From NCBI GenBank assembly GCA_963666945.2, contig CAXXRT010000057.1, forward strand, positions 1-49,416: a stretch of 49,416 bases of DNA. Direction: 5' to 3'. The notes under the pieces are model-generated. The model searched no databases. It worked only from the letters and a program-made list of their open reading frames with translations, and was not told the origin of the DNA. The position numbers and the translations under genes are program-made. The stretch comes from G963666945 sp963666945 (GTDB lineage: Bacteria; Bacteroidota; Bacteroidia; Bacteroidales; Marinifilaceae). The stretch's first letter is position 1, and every line of letters starts with the position of its first letter. Positions 43,636 through 49,416 of this stretch are shown piece by piece.

Positions 43636-44316
43636 TTAAGTTTCCTCTATTGCTCCCTCTGGACAAACGGCAGTACACATCATACAATTAGTACATTTAT
43701 TGATATCTATAGAATATTGTGGATGTATATCCGGATTTGGATTATATATTATTGCTTCATATTCGCAGACATCTAAACAGTTTCCGCAATTACTACATGT
43801 TGAATGTATCACAAGATAGCCATATTGTCTGTCGTGGTCAAATCTAATATCTATTGAGCCTGCAGGATTAGCGACTGTTACTCTTGTTTGTATTATATAC
43901 CCTTCAGTATTTATTGTTTTATACCTGGCTTTTATTTCGTAAATATTGTCTCCTAGTGAATTTACTTGAGTTTCGACATAACTATTATTGGGAGTAGCTG
44001 TTGGAGCAGGAATAGCCTGAACTTTTCCAAGATAGCAAAATCCGGTATCGTTATGAGAGATAACAAACGGAGACCTGTTTTCTATCACAGACCACAAACC
44101 TATTGAGTACCCTAGAAAGCTTCTTAGATCTTGACGCTGTAAACATGTTGCCGCATCAGCGCAAAAGGTCGGGTTAAATATACCCGAAGCCTTTTGCGTG
44201 AATTCGACAAGTGATCTTTTTGTACCATTGCTGTTATAGAATATTTGTTCTCCTTCGGTGACACCGACAGCGTTAAATATTTCTTCAGCGGGTAAATTAT
44301 CAACTGGTAATATCAT
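43636..44316 (-). CDS. Unknown prophage protein with C-terminal 2[4Fe-4S] ferredoxin domain
   Basis: The 226-residue protein has an unrecognised N-terminal part (about 1-165), including RSLVEFTQKASGIFNPTF, DLRSFLGYSIGLWSVIENRS and a beta-rich stretch IKARYKTINTEGYIIQTRVT. The C-terminus holds two complete cluster motifs: Cys174-x2-Cys177-x2-Cys180-x3-Cys184 (CSNCGNCLDVCE) and Cys208-x2-Cys211-x2-Cys214-x3-Cys218-Pro (CTNCMMCTAVCPEGAI). The first lacks the usual Pro. This is a bacterial-type dicluster ferredoxin fold with room for both clusters. It lies between the tail fibre unit and the methyltransferase, 1 nt after the preceding gene. Role unknown. Confidence 0.8.
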   Translation of the reverse strand: MILPVDNLPAEEIFNAVGVTEGEQIFYNSNGTKRSLVEFTQKASGIFNPTFCADAATCLQRQDLRSFLGYSIGLWSVIENRSPFVISHNDTGFCYLGKVQAIPAPTATPNNSYVETQVNSLGDNIYEIKARYKTINTEGYIIQTRVTVANPAGSIDIRFDHDRQYGYLVIHSTCSNCGNCLDVCEYEAIIYNPNPDIHPQYSIDINKCTNCMMCTAVCPEGAIEET

Positions 44317-44317
44317 A

Positions 44318-44890
44318 CTACACCTCCATTATATCGGTTTCGGTTACTATTCCTTGAGTAATTAAAGCCTCTTTAACCTTTATTATTGCATCAGTATAAG
44401 ATAAAGGATTTTCAATTTGCCCAGGAGTTTCGATTGTAATATCCTTTAAAAGTCTCCACTCAGGCACTTTAATAGGTTTATTTACCAAGAAAGATGATTG
44501 TTCTGTTGCAAAAAAGATAATACTAGAGCCCTTTTCAGCTTGAACATAAACAGGCTGATTAGTAGCAATAGGCATTTCAATTTCATCGTTTTCGGATACT
44601 ACTTTAATAATAGTATCTTGAACAGATATAGCACCTAAAGGTATTACATCATCTGGATTTAGGTCTAATGGCTCCTGTATTACATCATCTTTTTCACCAA
44701 GACAATAAACCTCATGACGTAAATGATTGTGTCTCCAATCATCGTTTTTAGCTTCTTTGCTTAGATATGGATAAAGTTCTACTATGTAGGTTTTACCATC
44801 GTTTTGCATTAAAATATTAAGAAACAGTACACAGCTATCTAATAGCTGCCCTCTGAATTTTAGGTTTTGAATATTTGATAATTGTAACAT
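44318..44890 (-). CDS. Unknown protein downstream of the tail fibre gene
   Basis: The 190-residue soluble, acidic, beta-rich protein opens MLQLSNIQNLKFRGQLLDSCVLFLN and contains YIVELYPYLSKEAKNDDWRH, LNPDDVIPLGAISVQDTIIK and a C-terminal stretch NPLSYTDAIIKVKEALITQG. I do not recognise a family. Its place between the tail fibre (6 nt upstream) and the ferredoxin-tailed gene (1 nt downstream) suits a tail-fibre accessory or tail-tip decoration protein (inference). The close spacing indicates translational coupling. Confidence 0.6.
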   Translation of the reverse strand: MLQLSNIQNLKFRGQLLDSCVLFLNILMQNDGKTYIVELYPYLSKEAKNDDWRHNHLRHEVYCLGEKDDVIQEPLDLNPDDVIPLGAISVQDTIIKVVSENDEIEMPIATNQPVYVQAEKGSSIIFFATEQSSFLVNKPIKVPEWRLLKDITIETPGQIENPLSYTDAIIKVKEALITQGIVTETDIMEV

Positions 44891-44896
44891 GTTTGT

Positions 44897-46786
44897 TTAT
44901 TTTTTTATGATTATGTTTTTTGCTTCCAAAGAACCGTCTGGATTGGCGAGAATTGTTCTAGCCCAATTAAGTCCAATAGGTGATTGTTCTGATCCTGTCT
45001 GCGCATATACTCTGTCCTTGTATAATACACCAACTTTATCTTCTCCTGTGGACATAGCTATTATATATCCATAACCTCTCAATGTCTTACCATTAAAATC
45101 CTGTGTGCTATCTCCATTCTTTTCCGCTTTCGAGGCAGGATCAAAATTACCTGAATGGTAAAGTATTTTCCATCCAGTCCAGATTGATTCAATTCTATAT
45201 CTATAATAGAATCTTCCAGCAGATAGAGCTATCTGTTCTATTCTGTTTTCTGCACCAACTCTACTTACAATTAAAGCACATGATGTTCCAGGAATAGGAT
45301 TATTGTTTGCTGAAGATAATAATCTGTAAGTTCCATTAGTTGTTGCAGAATCTGCATCGGAAATTTGAATAACATCCGAATCTTCATTTGCTCCTATTCC
45401 GAAATCATTTAAAAAAACAACATCTTCAGGAGCAGGTGTCCAATCTGTGGCTTTATTGCCTTTTTCTAGTTTTATATTTCTAACATCAAACCACTTACCT
45501 GCTTCATCATTAACACCAATTAATAAATACCCCTGATCTGTTGCAAAGCTAGAAGTAAATGGGATAGTTATTTTAGTCCAATTATCTTCATATAATTGGA
45601 TTGTATTAGCAGGTACAGATTGATTAGTTCCACCGACCCTCATTTGATAAAGGTAATCAAACCCACTTACAGTTCCCCTTGCCTCGAAACTTATAATATA
45701 TCTTTCATCTTGCTCAATACTATAATCACCCCATCCTCTTGTTTCAAATGCACAATGTGCTGTATAATCAGCACCGATCTCAATATGAACATATGGTATA
45801 TTCTCATCTCTTCTTATTTCTTTTAAAGCTACAACTCCCCACACACAAAGAGGAGCATTAGTTTTTAGTCCAGTACCCTGTTGTAAATTCCTTCCCCCAA
45901 TCTGCAAATTAGTAATTTGATCATAAGCAGAGTCCCAATTAGGCTTATTGGCAAGTTTCCCAACAGCCCAGTCATACAATTTCTTTAATGAAAACTTGGG
46001 CGACTCGCTGCTAACATCTTCACCTCGAACTTCGGCAGTTGCGGTTGAAATTGCAGATGACTTTGCAAGATTGGCCTTGGTGGTTGCATCGGTTTTGGCG
46101 GCTGCAAGGGCTGCATCGGCTTTTGTTGTTGCGTCAGATGCTGCAGTAGATATTGCGGTGTCTTTGGCATCTTTTATGGCTTTACTGGTGGCTACGTTGG
46201 TTGTCGACGTAGAAGTTATTGAGCTACTCATGGAGGTCTTATCTACCTTCTTGGAAAATAAATCCAATGCCCAGTTATAGAGCTTGCCTAATGTATCATA
46301 AGCAGATGTAACCGTTCCCCGGACAGTATTTATTGCAGAGGTCTTGGAGCCGTTCCACTCTGAAATTTTAGAGTCGGATACCATTCTGTTGTTGGCATCC
46401 TGAAACGCCTGACGAAAAGTACGGCCACCCTGAGAGGTTATTGTAATGTAATCTCCTGTGGGCACTGTTGTGGATATTACGGCCTCGTAGATCTCCGCTA
46501 TATCTTTACTGCCTCCTGTTTTATATTCTCTTGTTTCTTTTCTCAAGCTTGTCTTGAGATAACAAGGGAAAGTTAAACCGGTAGCACCGAGAAAACGCTG
46601 TATTTTCCCATCTATAAATACTATCCCTGGAGCGATACTAGTACCACTAACCTCACAACCTTTTATAATACAACTGCCATAAGGTGCATAATGAGCCTCA
46701 ATGGCTGTAAGTGATTCGTTTTGTATATCAAGAAAGTCATCACCGTACCATTTACGTATACCTGTTTGTTGTACTTGTCTTTTCAT
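44897..46786 (-). CDS. Phage tail fibre protein
   Basis: The 629-residue fibre has an N-terminal attachment part (about 1-150) and an Ala/Lys/Thr/Ser-rich stretch (about 185-255; TAASDATTKADAALAAAKTD) typical of trimeric coiled-coil shafts. Two copies of an LxKLYxWA motif (165-175 and 267-275) border the shaft. A carbohydrate-binding-like beta domain follows (about 290-460; NWTKITIPFTSS, GKWFDVRNIKLEKG), then a pyocin-knob-like domain (about 480-570; GTYRLLSS, ESIWTGWKILYHSG), then a short tip. It determines host binding. It follows the 165-residue gene by 10 nt. Confidence 0.8.
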   Translation of the reverse strand: MKRQVQQTGIRKWYGDDFLDIQNESLTAIEAHYAPYGSCIIKGCEVSGTSIAPGIVFIDGKIQRFLGATGLTFPCYLKTSLRKETREYKTGGSKDIAEIYEAVISTTVPTGDYITITSQGGRTFRQAFQDANNRMVSDSKISEWNGSKTSAINTVRGTVTSAYDTLGKLYNWALDLFSKKVDKTSMSSSITSTSTTNVATSKAIKDAKDTAISTAASDATTKADAALAAAKTDATTKANLAKSSAISTATAEVRGEDVSSESPKFSLKKLYDWAVGKLANKPNWDSAYDQITNLQIGGRNLQQGTGLKTNAPLCVWGVVALKEIRRDENIPYVHIEIGADYTAHCAFETRGWGDYSIEQDERYIISFEARGTVSGFDYLYQMRVGGTNQSVPANTIQLYEDNWTKITIPFTSSFATDQGYLLIGVNDEAGKWFDVRNIKLEKGNKATDWTPAPEDVVFLNDFGIGANEDSDVIQISDADSATTNGTYRLLSSANNNPIPGTSCALIVSRVGAENRIEQIALSAGRFYYRYRIESIWTGWKILYHSGNFDPASKAEKNGDSTQDFNGKTLRGYGYIIAMSTGEDKVGVLYKDRVYAQTGSEQSPIGLNWARTILANPDGSLEAKNIIIKK

Positions 46787-46796
46787 ATCTTAATTA

Positions 46797-47294
46797 CTAA
46801 TTAATTTCAACCTTATAAGTTTTACCTGCTAGCTTGTACTCATTAACTATACCTAGCACCCTGTCTTTATTAACGTAGCTTGGTATAAGTACAAGAAAGC
46901 CTGTGTCCAGATTCTCAATAACCTCTCCCTCTAATGCAATATATATTGCTTCAGCTTCCTCTATTAATGAAAACTCAATAGTTTCATAACCTTCAGAGAT
47001 AAGAGGAACCGGCAGCCCTGAAGAACGTTTGTGTATAATTCTTATCTGTCGGTTTTCATTATCAAGTTCATTATTCAAGTGTTCCTGGAGAGAGCGTGTT
47101 TGTCCGGTAACATTACTTTCGTAGTATTTTCTTTTGCGGTAGTCCTCCCAACCAATAAAGCCGGAAGAGCCACGCCATAATTGAGCAATAGGATAAACAA
47201 GTGCAGAAAGCCAATTGTATTGACCTTTGAACATATATCCAAGCAGCATGCCCAAGTATTTAAACAGATCGTATTTTACCCAGTCCTTATTCAT
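46797..47294 (-). CDS. Baseplate-region protein of unknown family (gpI/gp48 position)
   Basis: The 165-residue protein overlaps the baseplate J-like gene by 8 nt. It starts with a hydrophobic or amphipathic region (LFKYLGMLLGYMFKGQYNWLSALVYPIAQLW), then a charged middle and a beta-rich C-terminus (ALEGEVIENLDTGFLVLIPSYVN). Its position between the baseplate J-like and tail fibre genes equals P2 gpI and Mu gp48, which link baseplate to fibres, but sequence likeness to them is not evident to me. It could instead be a membrane-contacting tail protein. Confidence 0.55.
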   Translation of the reverse strand: MNKDWVKYDLFKYLGMLLGYMFKGQYNWLSALVYPIAQLWRGSSGFIGWEDYRKRKYYESNVTGQTRSLQEHLNNELDNENRQIRIIHKRSSGLPVPLISEGYETIEFSLIEEAEAIYIALEGEVIENLDTGFLVLIPSYVNKDRVLGIVNEYKLAGKTYKVEIN

Positions 47295-48123
47295 TAGCTA
47301 TATAATTAAAAGTTTCAACTATATCGGTATTTGATAAGTCGGTCGGTTTATAATTAAAGTACCCGGACAGCACTTCATAATCACGAACAATATCCTCAAC
47401 AATAGTTCCCTGCTTGCCCTGCAATGTTTTCAACAAAACATCCTCAATACCTTCGGTTTTTCTCATCGATTCAAGCAAATTGTTTTTTAATAGTTTTCCC
47501 GAAAAGTTAAAATCAGCACGATAATTATTAAGAGTATCTTTTAGATTTGCTTTTATTGTTTCAACAGAATATATAGGGTTAAAGTAAATATCTGCAGCAA
47601 CAATTATATTATCTGCAGGTAAAGAAATTACCTCAAGAGAAGTTCCGGCAATCTTAACATCTTCCATATAATTTTTAAACTGAAGAAGTAGATCCTCGTT
47701 AAGCTGAATTAAGTTCCCGTCCTTGTCTATCGTAGCAACCTTTAATGTAAGTGCATTAGTATCTTTATTTTCAACAACAGAAACACGTTTAATAACTTCA
47801 ATATCCGTTCCTTCAGGGAATGTTTCATACTGAAGATATTCAAGCTCTCCGGTATCATTATTAAACCTTAAGGTATAACCAAGTTTAAAATCGTATGCAA
47901 GACGAACATACCAGTCAAGTTGGCCATACTTACGCCTTGCCAGGTTATCTTCTATTTCAGACTTGTCCTTACTTATAATATTTTCAAACACATGAATAAC
48001 ATTAGCTATTACATATGTCCATGCACGCCAAATAGCAAACTTAGATTGAGAATCAAGCTCAGGCATTTGTTTACTTACTTCAGCAATTATCTCTTGTTGT
48101 ATTTCTTCTGTTGATCGTACCAT
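47287..48123 (-). CDS. Baseplate J-like (wedge) protein
   Basis: The 278-residue protein has the layout of the gpJ/gp47 family. An N-terminal helix pair reads EEIQQEIIAEVSKQMPELDS and AIWRAWTYVIANVIHVFENI. A middle beta domain contains FPEGTDIEVIKRVSVVENKD, and a C-terminal part contains VAADIYFNP...ETIKANLKDTLNNY and KTEGIEDVLLK. These form the arms of contractile-tail baseplates. At 278 residues it is shorter than Mu gp47. It overlaps neighbours on both sides, consistent with a late tail operon. Confidence 0.8.
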   Translation of the reverse strand: MVRSTEEIQQEIIAEVSKQMPELDSQSKFAIWRAWTYVIANVIHVFENIISKDKSEIEDNLARRKYGQLDWYVRLAYDFKLGYTLRFNNDTGELEYLQYETFPEGTDIEVIKRVSVVENKDTNALTLKVATIDKDGNLIQLNEDLLLQFKNYMEDVKIAGTSLEVISLPADNIIVAADIYFNPIYSVETIKANLKDTLNNYRADFNFSGKLLKNNLLESMRKTEGIEDVLLKTLQGKQGTIVEDIVRDYEVLSGYFNYKPTDLSNTDIVETFNYIANE

Positions 48124-48338
48124 TATTCAGATGTGACTTTAATGTTTTTGTCTTTAAGATATTTTACAACTTGTGGTTTAGTCTCCTGAGGTATCACAAG
48201 AGTTTGTCCAGGAACAATATCATCATGAGGATCTAAATTATTTGCAATTGCAATTTCAAAGAGACCGTCAATGCTGCCAGTCTCCTGAATTGCTATATCG
48301 CAAAGATTCTGTCCTATGTTTACAATAACTTCTTTCAT
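48123..48338 (-). CDS. LysM-type tail protein (gpX-like)
   Basis: The 71-residue protein is one LysM fold: GQNLCDIAIQETGSIDGLFEIAIANNLDPHDDIVPGQTLVIP. In contractile phages such a small LysM protein (P2 gpX family) sits at the tail tube-baseplate junction or helps tail assembly. It overlaps the holin-like gene by 4 nt and abuts the baseplate gene by 1 nt, so the three are translationally coupled. Confidence 0.82.
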   Translation of the reverse strand: MKEVIVNIGQNLCDIAIQETGSIDGLFEIAIANNLDPHDDIVPGQTLVIPQETKPQVVKYLKDKNIKVTSE

Positions 48339-48913
48339 TGAGATTTTTCTACAGATGAGCCAAAGTGGAAACCAACAACAGAGTTTCTCTCCTGGAGTAA
48401 AGAACCAACTACGGTTCCAACTGCAGTACCAATAACAGAACCAAGAGAAGTTCCAACAGTAACTGCAGTCTGTTGATCTGAAACCATATTCAAAAGAACA
48501 AATACAGTCCCCACTGTTATAATAATCTGACAGAAGATCAATGAGAAGATGTAAACGATATTTCTGTTCATAACACTTACCGCAAGACGATCGGCTATAT
48601 TACTCTTAGAGTTTACATATTTATCCCTTGCAGATTTTCTGTCTTCTACCTCAAGAGAAAAAGCCTTAATGTCGAGCTCATACATTTCCTTTTCCCAAGT
48701 CAAACGATATTGCTCCAATTCATCTAGTAACTCTTTTTCTTTTGTTCCGGGAGCAGCTTTACTGGAGAGTAACTCTCCAACCTTATCAATTGTTGCTGCA
48801 ACAGGATTTCCTGAAGTTGCAATATCAAATATATCACCGGCAATTCCAGGAGCTTTCTGTATTACCTTGTTAATGAATTTACCAAAGCCGGTATCTTTAA
48901 ATTTCTTTTTCAT
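48335..48913 (-). CDS. Holin-like membrane protein
   Basis: The 192-residue protein has an amphipathic N-terminal part, a long coiled-coil-like stretch (about 60-115; KEKELLDELEQYRLTWEKEM) and two hydrophobic segments at the C-terminal end (about 120-145 and 150-175; IVYIFSLIFCQIIITVGTVF and TSLGSVIGTAVGTVVGSLL). The second is Gly-rich. This layout is seen in phage holins of the three-TM type. Its place directly after the endolysin gene (12 nt) supports a lysis role. It could alternatively be a tail or membrane anchoring protein. Confidence 0.6.
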   Translation of the reverse strand: MKKKFKDTGFGKFINKVIQKAPGIAGDIFDIATSGNPVAATIDKVGELLSSKAAPGTKEKELLDELEQYRLTWEKEMYELDIKAFSLEVEDRKSARDKYVNSKSNIADRLAVSVMNRNIVYIFSLIFCQIIITVGTVFVLLNMVSDQQTAVTVGTSLGSVIGTAVGTVVGSLLQERNSVVGFHFGSSVEKSQ

Positions 48914-48925
48914 TTTAAATACTGT

Positions 48926-49416
48926 TTAAACACGTTTTAACCAACCTTTAAAAAACTTCTCCTGAGAAGGGTTCGCTTCACAGATTTCAACATATCTCAT
49001 AAATTGAAATCCGTTTAGAGTCTTTAACAGACACTTTGAGTTAACCTGATTTGCATTACAAAGAGTTTTGTAACCAATTATCCCATCAACCAGAATACTT
49101 CCGGAAATAAGAATATTTATTGATCTTTGAAGCATTTTAATGGCAGGACTAGCACCCATATTTACTGCAGTATCATATAGCTCATTTGCTATCTCCTGAC
49201 TTTCCAATGATGAACATCTAAGTCTATCCCAAAAGTTCTCTTTGTAGAAGTTTTTAACTAAAGAGTGTAACTCTTCATTTTCAATTATGTCCCCACGTTT
49301 AAGAGTTCTCCCTAAATCGGGATTATTACAAGGGTCAATAAACTTTGCCCAACCTTCCCAATCAGGATGAAACTTTCTTGAGATACCCATATAAGTTTCA
49401 CCACCTTTGTCGTTAG
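48926..49416 (-). CDS. Endolysin, glycoside hydrolase 108 (N-acetylmuramidase) type, N-terminus off the edge
   Basis: The frame runs unbroken to the right edge; before the first Met it reads NDKGGETYMGIS, matching the GH108 stretch GGxTxxGIS that follows the catalytic Glu. So the true start lies outside the window and the Met at 49390 is internal. The visible part has VKNFYKENFWDRLRC, ELYDTAVNMGASPAIKMLQ and a peptidoglycan-binding-3-like end (DGIIGYKTL). The enzyme cuts the glycan chain for lysis, with the holin-like protein next door. The catalytic Glu itself is not visible here. Confidence 0.85.
   Translation of the reverse strand, partial: NDKGGETYMGISRKFHPDWEGWAKFIDPCNNPDLGRTLKRGDIIENEELHSLVKNFYKENFWDRLRCSSLESQEIANELYDTAVNMGASPAIKMLQRSINILISGSILVDGIIGYKTLCNANQVNSKCLLKTLNGFQFMRYVEICEANPSQEKFFKGWLKRV

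Larger units (their letters stand above)
42650..49416 (-). mobile_element. End of a contractile-tail prophage or tailocin, continuing past the right edge
   Basis: Nine tightly packed minus-strand genes run from an endolysin to a DNA methyltransferase, many overlapping by 1-8 nt. LysM tail protein, baseplate J-like protein, a gpI/gp48-position protein and the tail fibre follow each other as in P2 and Mu. DNA modification after the tail fibres recalls the Mu end that carries mom. The left boundary is inferred between the methyltransferase (42804) and the small gene at 42356. No integrase, att duplication or transposase is visible in this window. Head genes, if any, lie to the right; without them it could be a tailocin. 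Confidence 0.7.

Noticed and set aside
45948..46280. Alanine/valine-rich plus-strand frame inside the tail fibre gene
   Set aside because: It is the antisense shadow of the Ala/Thr/Lys shaft repeat and has no independent support.

Overview
The window is chromosomal DNA of an anaerobic member of the Bacteroidota, most likely Bacteroidales/Marinilabiliales. The evidence is AT-rich DNA, promoters of the TTTG-N19-TAnnTTTG type instead of sigma70 boxes, few Shine-Dalgarno sites, and lineage-typical families (DUF4301, DUF368, DUF2027-Smr, DUF349, DUF3857 transglutaminase, 670-residue urocanate hydratase, a small acidic protein starting MLPKFLLAD). Ferredoxin- and CoA-dependent amino-acid fermentation genes point to anaerobic life. 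I cannot name the genus.

Layout. 1-7.0 kb (- strand): etfB, iorB, iorA, aroE, a DUF368 membrane protein and a DUF4301 protein. All six are broken in this sequence by single-base insertions. I count 24, each lengthening a run of identical bases, and removing them restores six full-length proteins. This is best read as a stretch of poor sequence or consensus quality, not pseudogenes. 7.4-11.1 kb (+): two exported DUF3857/transglutaminase-type proteins. 11.3-29.6 kb: core genes, including an outer-membrane protein, a Gate-domain membrane protein, surE, a thioredoxin-fold protein, pyrG-yidC, a five-repeat DUF349 protein, hutU, an AI-2E permease, a DUF2027-Smr protein, a UDG-family protein, proline dehydrogenase, rtcB and a CvfB-type S1 protein. 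29.7-31.5 kb: a tyrosine recombinase with the extra region of integron integrases but Ser in place of the first catalytic Arg, beside a cysteine-rich surface lipoprotein. 31.9-38.0 kb (+): a fused indolepyruvate:ferredoxin oxidoreductase, an ADP-forming acyl-CoA synthetase and an aminotransferase. Together these can convert amino acids to 2-oxo acids, then acyl-CoA, then acid plus ATP. 38.5-41.9 kb: DUF486 protein (one more frameshift), uraA-type permease, proline-iminopeptidase-like lipoprotein and a small membrane protein.

From about 42.2 kb to the right edge lies one end of a contractile-tail prophage or tailocin, read on the - strand: endolysin (cut by the edge), holin-like protein, LysM tail protein, baseplate J-like protein, a gpI/gp48-position protein, tail fibre, an unknown protein, an unknown protein ending in a complete 2[4Fe-4S] ferredoxin-type domain, and a D12-class adenine methyltransferase. 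This order resembles the late end of Mu-like phages, where DNA modification follows the tail fibres. Beyond the methyltransferase is a ~110-nt block of nested and mutually exclusive inverted repeats, then a small unknown gene and a palindrome-rich intergenic region.

The best candidates for something undescribed are the ferredoxin-tailed protein in the tail-fibre cluster and the structured block at 42686-42797. No rRNA, tRNA, CRISPR array, reverse transcriptase or intact IS element was recognised.
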